Assembly (NCBI GenBank): GCA_002372505.1
Contig: DFGY01000101.1
Location: 1-17,324, forward strand
Length of the DNA: 17,324 bases
Reading direction: 5' to 3'
DNA from: Firmicutes bacterium UBA3738
Lineage (GTDB): Bacteria; Bacillota; Clostridia; Peptostreptococcales; Anaerovoracaceae
In this document: in pieces, positions 5,819-13,158 of the stretch
Layout of the letters: each line of letters opens with the position of its first letter
Position numbering within the stretch: position 1 is the stretch's first letter
Position numbers and translations under genes: made by a program
Notes under the pieces: generated by a model
What the model was told of the DNA's origin: nothing
Seen by the model: the letters and a program-made list of their open reading frames with translations, nothing else
The model's database searches: none

Positions 5819-8177
5819 GGGCGTTTCTTGCCATTATGGAATCCTGCATTTCCTTAGACAGATTTGTAAACTGGGCGCTGTATCCCGCAACGCGGACCAG
5901 CAGGCTCTTGTACTTTTCGGGATGAGCCTGGGCTTCCTTCAGCACGTCGTTTGAGATAGTGTTGAACTGTACGTGGAATCCACCGAGCATGAAGTAACTT
6001 TGAAGCATTGCTCCCAGGTTTGCCCTGCCCCTCTTTGTAGCTACCAGGTCGTGGTTCAGCCTTAAATTAAGGAGAGTACCGCCGCTATGGATTTCGTGCT
6101 TCATCTTAGCCGCGCTCTTAAGAGCCGCCAGGCATGTTGACGTGTCGGAACCTGTGTAAGGTGATACACCTTCGTTAATCGGATCCATGGCGTGTCTGCC
6201 TTCCGGCGTTGCTCCCAGCACCTTGCCTGTGGGCAGGTAATTGGATATTCCCATAAATGCCGTAACGAAGTGGTTACCGTAAAGATCCTTATATGAAGTG
6301 ACTTCATCGTAGAAGAAGTCAGCCAGATCTCTGGCTATGGAATCTACATAGTCGTCGTCGTTTCCGTATTTCGGGCAGGCCAGAGCCTTCTCCCGGAGCT
6401 CCTCGTAGCCTTCCCAGTTGTTATTAATTGCATCGATAATGTCCGAAAGAGTGCAGAGCCCATCATCGTATACCAGCTTCTTTATTACCGCCAGTGAATT
6501 GGCTGTGACGGAAAGTCCTACACCTGTGAACACGGGCCCGATGCTGTACTTGGCTCCGCCGTCAACCAGGTCTTCCCCGTTCTTCATGCAGTATTCGTTA
6601 CATGCTGACATATAGGGGCGCTGGCCGATTTCCTTGTGTATTTCCTGTGCAGTCACAAGACTGATTACGCCGTGCTTTACAAGATATTTAAACTGCTTCT
6701 TCCAGGCTTCTATAATTTCCTCCAGGGACTCAAAGGTCTTCGGGTTCTTTTCGGGAATGGATACCTGTTCACCTGAGAGTCTGCTCTTTCCTTCGTTCAG
6801 TGCGAACTCCAGGGCTGCCGCAAAGCTAATGCTTGCAGCGGAGGTCCACTCAAAGGTCTTGCGGGAATGAGGCACTACGCAGCCGCAGTTGTTCCAGTCT
6901 CTTGCATCCTCAGGCTTGTAGCCCAGATTTGAAAGCATCTGATAACCGGTGCGGTCGCCGTGAATAGCCGGGAATCCGCAGCCTGTAGAAACCAGTTCAG
7001 TTACCGCCTCCATAAATTCCGGCGGGCAATCGGGGTGAATCCTGCAACTTAATGTGGGCTGGTGAGTCATACACTCGCGGGTTGCCTGAATAGCCATATA
7101 TGAAACGTCGTTGGTAGCGTCGGTGCCGTCCACCTTTGTGCCGCCAACCGTTAGATTTTCAAAGTTGGTGTAGCCTGCAAAGAAGCTTGCTGTATTCTTT
7201 GAAATGGTCCACGCCCACTCACTGTATTTAAGCCAGAGGCATTCAACCAATTCCAGAGCCGTATCATAATCGATTATTCCCGCTTCTTTATCAGCCTTGT
7301 AATAAGGATACATGTACTGGTCGAAGCGTCCCGGATTCCACGCCAGAGGATTCTCGGCGATGACTCCACCCAGCTGTACGAACCATACGAACTGAATTGC
7401 TTCACGGAATGTTTCCGGTGGATTCTCCGGCACCTTGGCACAGACTTCGGCGATTTCAAGAAGCTCGGACTTTCTGTAGGGATCCTGCTCCGCCTCTGCC
7501 ATTTCCTTAGCCTTCTCGCTGTAGCGACGTCCCAAAGTGATCATTCCATCGGCAATGAGCACCATGGATTTATAAAAGTCCATCTTCTTTTTATCTTCGG
7601 GAATTGCCTCATTGAGACTTTCCATGTATTCAAGGGCTTCCTTCTTCAGGCCGCCATAGCCTTTCGGCAGTAGTACGTCAATATAGTCGGCAGATATCTC
7701 GCCGATACCGTTTCTCCATTTTGAATCCGTATCCAGGAATCCTGTGTCTACGCCGATTTTCTTCGTAGCCTCGCTGGTACGTGCCAGGAATGCCTCTTCA
7801 ACGGATTTGCCCTTCCAGTACGGGAATATATTTTCACGAATGAAGTCTATCTGCTCCTGGGTTACGTCGTATGGATCCTGTCCCCGCTGTGGAAATGTGT
7901 CTATTTCCTCGTTAATCCACTGCCAGCCGAACTCAGGGGTGAGAATGGCCGTCTTTCTGTATTCACCGCTGGTGCCTACAATTAGCTCCCCTTCCCAGAT
8001 GTTTACGGACAGCTCTTCGCAGGTATCTTTGAATGCCTGTGCAGTCCTGATTATGTGAGCCTGTCCTTCCGTTCTCTGGAATGACTTTGTCCAGGCCCAG
8101 GCTCTTTCATATGAAATATGGGGCATGGTATCCACATAGTTCTGACGTATTTTTTCTACTCTTTCAGTAATGGCCAT
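5805..8177 (-). CDS. Glycyl radical enzyme (pyruvate formate-lyase superfamily) of unassigned substrate
   Basis: 790 aa, the usual size of the superfamily's eliminase branch. The C-terminal glycyl radical motif R-V-A-G-Y-S puts the radical on Gly765. The thiyl cysteine is Cys433 in 'N-N-C-G-C-V-V-P-H-S-R-K-T'. Characterised dehydratases and C-N or C-S lyases (CutC, glycerol dehydratase, HypD, IslA) read G-C-V-E there; here position 435 is Val, so the usual acid/base Glu is missing. That argues against the known diol, choline, hydroxyproline or isethionate reactions. No microcompartment genes, small HpdC-type subunit or transporter lie nearby. The ATG at 8177 has AAAGGA 7 nt before it, and only 23 bp separate it from whiA, so it is probably co-transcribed. 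It is strictly anaerobic and cytoplasmic by family. Confidence 0.92.
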   Translation of the reverse strand: MAITERVEKIRQNYVDTMPHISYERAWAWTKSFQRTEGQAHIIRTAQAFKDTCEELSVNIWEGELIVGTSGEYRKTAILTPEFGWQWINEEIDTFPQRGQDPYDVTQEQIDFIRENIFPYWKGKSVEEAFLARTSEATKKIGVDTGFLDTDSKWRNGIGEISADYIDVLLPKGYGGLKKEALEYMESLNEAIPEDKKKMDFYKSMVLIADGMITLGRRYSEKAKEMAEAEQDPYRKSELLEIAEVCAKVPENPPETFREAIQFVWFVQLGGVIAENPLAWNPGRFDQYMYPYYKADKEAGIIDYDTALELVECLWLKYSEWAWTISKNTASFFAGYTNFENLTVGGTKVDGTDATNDVSYMAIQATRECMTHQPTLSCRIHPDCPPEFMEAVTELVSTGCGFPAIHGDRTGYQMLSNLGYKPEDARDWNNCGCVVPHSRKTFEWTSAASISFAAALEFALNEGKSRLSGEQVSIPEKNPKTFESLEEIIEAWKKQFKYLVKHGVISLVTAQEIHKEIGQRPYMSACNEYCMKNGEDLVDGGAKYSIGPVFTGVGLSVTANSLAVIKKLVYDDGLCTLSDIIDAINNNWEGYEELREKALACPKYGNDDDYVDSIARDLADFFYDEVTSYKDLYGNHFVTAFMGISNYLPTGKVLGATPEGRHAMDPINEGVSPYTGSDTSTCLAALKSAAKMKHEIHSGGTLLNLRLNHDLVATKRGRANLGAMLQSYFMLGGFHVQFNTISNDVLKEAQAHPEKYKSLLVRVAGYSAQFTNLSKEMQDSIMARNAHEEF

Positions 8178-8200
8178 ATGTTTTTCCTTTCACTTTTCCA

Positions 8201-9127
8201 CTAAGCTTCAGCAAGCTTAATTATCTTCGCAAGCCGGCTGTTAACCCCTGCCTTTTTCAGCGGCGGGTTAAGCATCTCCCCCAGCTCTGCCAGGCTGGCG
8301 TCGGGATTGGCCAGACGCAGCTTGGCGACTTCACTTAGTTTATCGTCCATGTTTTCAGGGCCGATTTTCTTTATGGCTGCAATCTGCTTTTCCGCTGCAG
8401 CCACGGCTTTGTCAATGTTGGCCTGGTCGCAGTTGGCTCTGCGATTAGCCTCATTTCTCATTTCCTTGGTCAACCTTATATCTTCAAAGGCGAAGTACTG
8501 GGAATGGGCTCCCATTATTGCGAGAATGTCCAGTATCTGACCCGAGTCTTTCACATAGGTTACGTACTGGTTCTTCCTCTCTGATGTACCCGCTTTTAAA
8601 TCAACAAAACTATTAATTAGTCTTCTTATATCATTTGCCGTCTCTCTGGATGCCGATACGATTTCAAATTGATACGACTTTTCCGGATCCGTCAGGCGTC
8701 CCGCTCCCATGAAGGCACCTCTGAGATAGGACTTCCTGCAGCACTTGGTTCTGATTATTCCGTCGTAGATGCCGTCGGTAATGTAGTTCATTCCTTCACG
8801 GATCATAAGGATGCCCGTCTCCCTGAGAATCTGCTCGGAAAGCTCCTCCGGGCCTATGGTTATTATATATTTTTTTCTCTTGGCGATGCCCTCACCCTGG
8901 CCGATGCTTGTGGCCGGGTCAATGCCGAAATAATCCTTCAGCATCTTTTTGTAATGGCGGGCTATGGCCGGATTGTCCGTAGTGAGAATGATTTTGAACC
9001 TTCCCATACCTGCAAGGGAAACGCTTCCTGCCACGCGAATAAAGCCGGCGATTTCAGCCAGCATACAGCACTTCTTTTCAGGCATGTTCCGCGCCAGTTC
9101 GTTTTTCGTCTCGCTTGCAAAAGACAT
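8201..9127 (-). CDS. whiA: DNA-binding protein WhiA
   Basis: 308 aa, the full family length. The N-terminal half has the degenerate LAGLIDADG fold (C-C-M-L-A-E-I-A-G-F-I-R, then G-R-F-K-I-I-L-T-T-D-N) and a second repeat ('K-S-Y-L-R-G-A-F-M-G-A-G'). The C-terminal helix-turn-helix is 'L-S-E-V-A-K-L-R-L-A-N-P-D-A-S-L-A-E-L-G-E' ending in 'N-S-R-L-A-K-I-I'. In Firmicutes and Actinobacteria WhiA affects cell division and chromosome segregation or sporulation genes. The start overlaps the rapZ stop (TAATG) with GAGGAAAT before it. In most Firmicutes yvcK sits between rapZ and whiA; it is absent here. Confidence 0.95.
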   Translation of the reverse strand: MSFASETKNELARNMPEKKCCMLAEIAGFIRVAGSVSLAGMGRFKIILTTDNPAIARHYKKMLKDYFGIDPATSIGQGEGIAKRKKYIITIGPEELSEQILRETGILMIREGMNYITDGIYDGIIRTKCCRKSYLRGAFMGAGRLTDPEKSYQFEIVSASRETANDIRRLINSFVDLKAGTSERKNQYVTYVKDSGQILDILAIMGAHSQYFAFEDIRLTKEMRNEANRRANCDQANIDKAVAAAEKQIAAIKKIGPENMDDKLSEVAKLRLANPDASLAELGEMLNPPLKKAGVNSRLAKIIKLAEA

Positions 9128-9981
9128 TATTTCCTCTTTACATCTCTATGCTCAAGAGTAACCTGCTTACCCTGGAGCTCAAATCTTTCAGCGAATTCGT
9201 TGGCCATGGCCACTGAGCGGTGCTGACCGCCTGTGCAGCCGAAGGCAATATTAAGGTTAAATTTTCCTTCCTTCATATAGCATGGAATAATGTTATTGAC
9301 CAGACTGTCCAGATCCTTTATGAACATCTGGGTCACAAGGTGCTTCATGACGAAGTTTCTGACCTTCTTGCTGTTACCTGTGGCTCTCTTGAGACTGGGT
9401 ACGTAAAATGGGTTGGGAATGAACCTCATGTCGAAAACCATGTCGGCGGACATTGGCATACCGTGCTTGTAGCCAAAGGACATGATGTTTATAACAAAGG
9501 TCTCCTCCTGATATTCATCGGCCAGGACTTCCAGGAGTTCCTTCTTGAGCTGAGCTGCCTTCATGCTGGATGTGTCTATTATAAAATCAGCACGGTCTCT
9601 TATGTGCTCCAGCTCTTCCCGTTCCTGCTTAATGTCAGCCAAGGTAGCCGTCTTCTTTGTCCTGGGATAGACCCTGCGGGTTTCATTGTAGCGCCTAAGC
9701 AGCACCTCGTTGGAAGCCTCAAGGAATATGACCTTATATGGAATGTCGTTATCGTCAAGGTCCTCGAGAGCCTCTTCAACGCCGCCGAAAATATCGCCTC
9801 TGGTATCCAGCACAAATGCTACTTTATCAATACTCGAGCCTTTGGCGTTGGCCAGGGCTATGAAGTTTTCCATAAGGCCCGGAGGCATATTGTCGACGCA
9901 GTAATAATCCTGATCCTCCAGACAATCCACTGCCTGGGACTTACCGGCTCCGCTCATTCCCGTTATAACTATTACTTCCAT
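9127..9981 (-). CDS. rapZ: RNase adapter / nucleotide-binding protein RapZ (YvcJ)
   Basis: P-loop protein of the RapZ/YvcJ family: binds ATP/GTP and in E. coli regulates GlmZ turnover and so cell-wall amino-sugar synthesis; in Bacillus YvcJ affects competence. In the 284 aa from the ATG at 9981: Walker A G-M-S-G-A-G-K-S at 8-15, 'D-T-R-G' at 59-62, and the signature G-C-T-G-G-Q-H-R-S at 248-256. The frame is open 11 codons further to a GTG at 10014, but AAAGGGG just before 9981 and family alignment (M-x-V-I-V-I-T-G-M-S-G) favour the ATG. The family's R-R-R-H-P-L segment reads R-R-V-Y-P-R-T here. It is followed by whiA with a 1-nt overlap. Confidence 0.94.
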   Translation of the reverse strand: MEVIVITGMSGAGKSQAVDCLEDQDYYCVDNMPPGLMENFIALANAKGSSIDKVAFVLDTRGDIFGGVEEALEDLDDNDIPYKVIFLEASNEVLLRRYNETRRVYPRTKKTATLADIKQEREELEHIRDRADFIIDTSSMKAAQLKKELLEVLADEYQEETFVINIMSFGYKHGMPMSADMVFDMRFIPNPFYVPSLKRATGNSKKVRNFVMKHLVTQMFIKDLDSLVNNIIPCYMKEGKFNLNIAFGCTGGQHRSVAMANEFAERFELQGKQVTLEHRDVKRK

Positions 9982-10035
9982 GATGCCCCTTTCGTCCTTT
10001 CTTCTTCCAAACACTTTTTCCTAATCATATTCTGC

Positions 10036-10776
10036 TTATATCTCTTCTATGTTTACAACTCTGTCTATAGGTATTCCGGCTTCAAGTATTCTTTCAAGTG
10101 ACACTTCGAATGATCCTACCTTCTCCGGTCTGTGGGCGTCGCTACTGACTACGAACTTTACGTCATATGCTGCGCACACCTTCAGCTCCTCCACATTCAA
10201 ATGGCCGTGAGAATTATTCACTTCCATCCATGTGCCATTTCTCTCACAGGCCTGGGCAATTCTCTCCATTTCCACGGGAGCCTTGTCTCCGGGATGAGTG
10301 AGGATTTTTATATCGTTACAATCAAGGGCTCCTACTATTATATTGGTATTCCGCTTTGCGAATTCATCTCTTCTGCCCCGGCTAAGTCCCGTGTTATAAA
10401 GGTAGTTGCTGGTGACAAATCCGTTTTTGACTCCGAAGTGATAGCCTGCGTTTATAAAGTCGAAGACTTCTATTTCATCCGGGCGGACGTCTATGAAGTT
10501 GCCGCTCATAACTGTGTTTGCCTCAACGGACATGTATATTTCTATTTGAGGATACTTTTCCTTCAGCCTTTCGATTTCAGCCCTAAGCTCCGCAAATTTG
10601 CTGCGCTTTATTCCGTAGGTGAGATGCCCCGGCCCGTGGTCCGATATTGCTATGCCATCCAGACCTTTATCAATTGCCGCAAGCACATTCTCCTCCGGTG
10701 TACCCTTGCCGTGGGGGCGTATGGGTCCCGGGGAATAAATGGTATGGGTGTGATAATCGAAGGTCATCCTGTACAT
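10036..10776 (-). CDS. PHP domain phosphoesterase/hydrolase (YcdX-like)
   Basis: 246 aa with all PHP metal-site motifs: H9-x-H11 in D-Y-H-T-H-T, D46-H47, E85, H113, H161-P-G-D and D213-A-H215. These bind a trinuclear metal centre and hydrolyse phosphate esters. The substrate is not known; YcdX-type and histidinol-phosphatase-like members look alike at this level, but no histidine genes are present. The ATG shares a base with the murB stop (TAATG) and the gene sits between murB and rapZ, an arrangement typical of Clostridia, so it belongs to the envelope-related operon. Confidence 0.85.
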   Translation of the reverse strand: MYRMTFDYHTHTIYSPGPIRPHGKGTPEENVLAAIDKGLDGIAISDHGPGHLTYGIKRSKFAELRAEIERLKEKYPQIEIYMSVEANTVMSGNFIDVRPDEIEVFDFINAGYHFGVKNGFVTSNYLYNTGLSRGRRDEFAKRNTNIIVGALDCNDIKILTHPGDKAPVEMERIAQACERNGTWMEVNNSHGHLNVEELKVCAAYDVKFVVSSDAHRPEKVGSFEVSLERILEAGIPIDRVVNIEEI

Positions 10777-11693
10777 TAATCTTCTCCTATTATCCGCACT
10801 TCCGGCTCCAGGTCCACATCGAACTGTTCCTTTACGGAAGCCTGCACCAGATGCATTAGGGTAACGATGTCCTGAGCTGTTGCGTTTCCTGTGTTGATTA
10901 TAAATCCGCAGTGCTTTTCAGACACCTGGGCTCCGCCGTAGGTCAGGCCTCTCAGGCCTGCGTCTTCTATGAGCTTTCCTGCGAAATATCCCTCGGGCCT
11001 CTTAAAGAAGCTGCCTGCACTGGGGTATTCCACCGGCTGTTTATCATTCCTCTTATTGTTGAGCTCCGTCATGCGGTCAAATATTTCATGGGGATTGTCC
11101 TGCTTTAGCTGAAGCATTATGCTTACCACAATGTCTCCCGTCTTGTAAAGAACGCTGTGACGATATCCGTACTTCATTTCATCACAGGTAAGAGTGTATT
11201 CCTTCTGACCGTCCCTTGATATGAGTCTCACTGCAGTAATAATGTCCTTCATTTCACCGCCGTAGGCTCCTGCATTCATGTATGCGGCGCCGCCTACAGA
11301 GCCCGGTATTCCCGAAGCGAATTCCATTCCCGCCAGCATATTCTGTGCCGCCGTTCTGGCTGCAACGGAAAGGAGCACGCCCGACTGCACTATCATCTCC
11401 GCATCTTCGTAGTCCACGGAAATGCCCTGAAGGGCCGGCAGAGTCTTGATTATGACTCCGCGGAATCCTCCGTCCTTTACGAGAATGTTGCTGCCGTTAC
11501 CCAGAATGTAATATTCAAGGCCGCTGTCTGCAACTTTCTGCAAAGTGAATTTCAGCTGCTCATAATCCTGGGGAATGACCAGAAGGTCAGCCTTCCCACC
11601 GGCTTTAAAGGATGTGTGCTCCGCCATGTCGGCATTCTGCACGATAAATTCTTCATCTATTTCCTGTTTAAGAGTGTTAATTAATGTTTCCAA
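10776..11693 (-). CDS. murB: UDP-N-acetylenolpyruvoylglucosamine reductase MurB
   Basis: FAD/NADPH enzyme that reduces UDP-GlcNAc-enolpyruvate to UDP-MurNAc for peptidoglycan. In 305 aa: FAD-binding part with 'I-L-G-N-G-S-N' at 63-69 and 'G-I-P-G-S-V-G-G-A' at 128-136; Arg178 in G-Y-R-H-S; proton-donor Ser228 in G-S-F-F-K-R-P; C-terminal Glu298 in E-P-E-V-R-I-I-G. The pattern is the short type II form common in Gram-positives. The only in-frame start is TTG at 11693: an in-frame TAA lies two codons upstream and the next Met is residue 23, past conserved sequence. A GAGAG stretch about 9 nt upstream is a modest ribosome site. It is the first gene of the murB-PHP-rapZ-whiA run. Confidence 0.95.
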   Translation of the reverse strand: METLINTLKQEIDEEFIVQNADMAEHTSFKAGGKADLLVIPQDYEQLKFTLQKVADSGLEYYILGNGSNILVKDGGFRGVIIKTLPALQGISVDYEDAEMIVQSGVLLSVAARTAAQNMLAGMEFASGIPGSVGGAAYMNAGAYGGEMKDIITAVRLISRDGQKEYTLTCDEMKYGYRHSVLYKTGDIVVSIMLQLKQDNPHEIFDRMTELNNKRNDKQPVEYPSAGSFFKRPEGYFAGKLIEDAGLRGLTYGGAQVSEKHCGFIINTGNATAQDIVTLMHLVQASVKEQFDVDLEPEVRIIGED

Positions 11694-11732
11694 TTTTTAT
11701 TTCTCTCTTTCATTATTATTTCGTCTCCACAC

Positions 11733-11741
11733 ATTCTAACA
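11733..11741 (-). promoter_or_regulatory. Candidate extended -10 of the murB operon
   Basis: Minus strand TG-T-TAGAAT, hexamer at 11733-11738, about 40 nt before the murB TTG. I see no good -35 at 16-18 bp, so this rests on the extended -10 alone. Confidence 0.35.
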
Positions 11742-11790
11742 TAAAGAGCAACATATTAGTGTATTTTTCTCATTTATCGTAAAAAAGGAC

Positions 11791-11818
11791 TTGCATTATA
11801 CAAAAACGGATGTATAAT
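11791..11818 (+). promoter_or_regulatory. argGH promoter overlapped by an inverted repeat
   Basis: -35 TTGCAT (11791-11796), 16-bp spacer, -10 TATAAT (11813-11818). A perfect inverted repeat CATTATAC-N10-GTATAATG (11794-11819) covers both hexamers, so a repressor bound there would shut the promoter. It is not an ArgR box by consensus. Confidence 0.7.
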
Positions 11819-11829
11819 GTTTAGGAAAT

Positions 11830-11845
11830 ATGAATATTTATTCAT
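11830..11845. promoter_or_regulatory. ArgR (AhrC) operator, ARG box
   Basis: ATGAATATTTATTCAT: half sites ATGAAT and ATTCAT around 4 bp, matching the TGAAT-N4-ATTCA core of ARG boxes. It lies 11 bp after the -10, at or just past the transcription start, where the arginine repressor would block argG initiation. A second weaker half site (TATGCATA) follows at about 11850-11857. Confidence 0.75.
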
Positions 11846-11883
11846 TCGATATGCATAAAACAGCTAAACGGAGGTAAGAAAAA

Positions 11884-13158
11884 ATGGAAAAAGGAGCAAA
11901 AGTAGTACTGGCTTATTCAGGCGGACTGGACACATCTGCTGTCATCCCCTGGCTGAAGGAAGAATATGATGCAGAAGTAATCGCTGTATGCTGCAACGCA
12001 GGACAGAAGGAAGACTTCGACTTCATTAAGGACAAGGCTATTAAATCAGGAGCCAGCAAATCAATCGTACTGGACATTCAGGAAGAATTCATCACAGATT
12101 ACATCTGGCCTACGCTTAAGGCAGGCGCAATTTATGAAGATGCATATCTGCTGGGTACTTCAATGGCTAGACCTCTCATGGCTAAAAAGCTTGTTGAGGT
12201 TGCCGAAGAAGAAGGCGCTTACTACATTGTACATGGTTGTACCGGCAAGGGTAACGACCAGGTAAGATTCGAAACCTCCATTAAAGCTTTAAATCCTCAG
12301 ATCATGATATTCGCTCCCTGGAGAGCTGACAACTGGCCCTTCGAGAGCAGAGAGGATCTCATAGAATACTCAAAGAAGAACAACGTACCTATTACACAGA
12401 CTGTAGAAAAGGTTTACAGCCGCGACGAGAACATCTGGCACATCAGCCACGAAGGCGGCAACCTGGAAGACCCGTGGAACGAGCACCTTGACGACATCCA
12501 CGTTCTTTCAAACACACCCGAGCAGGCACCGGACACACCGGCATACGTTGAAATCGAATTCGAAAAAGGCGTGCCCGTAGCAGTTGACGGAAAGCCCATG
12601 GGACCAATCGAGCTTCTCATGGCTCTCAACGAAATCGCTGCCCTTCACGGCGTAGGTACAATCGACATTATCGAAAACCGTCTCGTAGGCATGAAGTCCC
12701 GTGGCGTATACGAAACACCGGGTGGAACACTTCTCTTCGAAGCTCACAAGGCTCTTGAAAGACTCATCCTTGACCGCAACACCATGCACTACAAGAAAAT
12801 CGTTGGTGAAAAGTTCGCAGAACTGTGCTATGATGGTCTATGGTTCTCGCCTCTCATGAAGGCAATAAACGCTTTCGTAGATGTGACTCAGGAAGAAGTC
12901 AGCGGAACCGTGAAGATGAAACTATACAAAAGCTCTTGCCACGCAGCGGCCAGCAAATCCGAAAACTCGCTCTACAGTGAAGAGTTCGCCACATTCTCAA
13001 AGGACGAAGTTTACAACCAGAGCGATGCAACAGGCTTCATAAACCTGTGGTCACTGCCTCTCAAGATAAGGGCCATCCAGAAGCAGAACAAAGAAGGAGT
13101 TACACCGGATGAAACTTTGGAAAGGAAGGTTTACAAAAGCAGCGAGTTCGTCGAGTAA
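11884..13158 (+). CDS. argG: Argininosuccinate synthase
   Basis: Joins citrulline and aspartate using ATP, the penultimate step to arginine. In 424 aa: N-type ATP pyrophosphatase loop S-G-G-L-D-T-S at 12-18, 'G-T-S-M-A-R-P' and 'H-G-C-T-G-K-G-N-D-Q-V-R-F' near 95-130, then citrulline/aspartate-binding 'K-S-R-G-V-Y-E-T-P-G-G-T'. Family members are about 400 aa and usually end soon after 'L-P-L-K-I-R-A'; here the frame runs on about 25 residues, the last 16 over the start of argH in another frame. Ribosome site GGAGG 9 nt before the ATG. Control by ArgR is likely from the box at 11830-11845. Base use shifts toward more C-rich third positions along argG into argH. Confidence 0.96.
   Translation: MEKGAKVVLAYSGGLDTSAVIPWLKEEYDAEVIAVCCNAGQKEDFDFIKDKAIKSGASKSIVLDIQEEFITDYIWPTLKAGAIYEDAYLLGTSMARPLMAKKLVEVAEEEGAYYIVHGCTGKGNDQVRFETSIKALNPQIMIFAPWRADNWPFESREDLIEYSKKNNVPITQTVEKVYSRDENIWHISHEGGNLEDPWNEHLDDIHVLSNTPEQAPDTPAYVEIEFEKGVPVAVDGKPMGPIELLMALNEIAALHGVGTIDIIENRLVGMKSRGVYETPGGTLLFEAHKALERLILDRNTMHYKKIVGEKFAELCYDGLWFSPLMKAINAFVDVTQEEVSGTVKMKLYKSSCHAAASKSENSLYSEEFATFSKDEVYNQSDATGFINLWSLPLKIRAIQKQNKEGVTPDETLERKVYKSSEFVE

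Noticed and set aside
4841..8177. Pyruvate formate-lyase and PflA identity
   Set aside because: There is a single thiyl cysteine instead of PFL's adjacent Cys-Cys pair, and the activase has the two-cluster insert that true PflA lacks.
8669..9226. 185-aa open frame on the plus strand
   Set aside because: Antisense to whiA and the end of rapZ; no supporting features.
9220..10101. 293-aa open frame on the plus strand
   Set aside because: It lies antisense to rapZ, whose motifs are complete, and its translation has no domain-like pattern.
10132..10779. 215-aa open frame on the plus strand
   Set aside because: Antisense to the PHP gene with intact metal motifs; no ribosome site and no recognisable protein.
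11694..11883. T-box or other riboswitch upstream of argG
   Set aside because: The leader from the predicted start to the ATG is only about 60 nt and holds an ArgR box but no T-box motif or anti-terminator.
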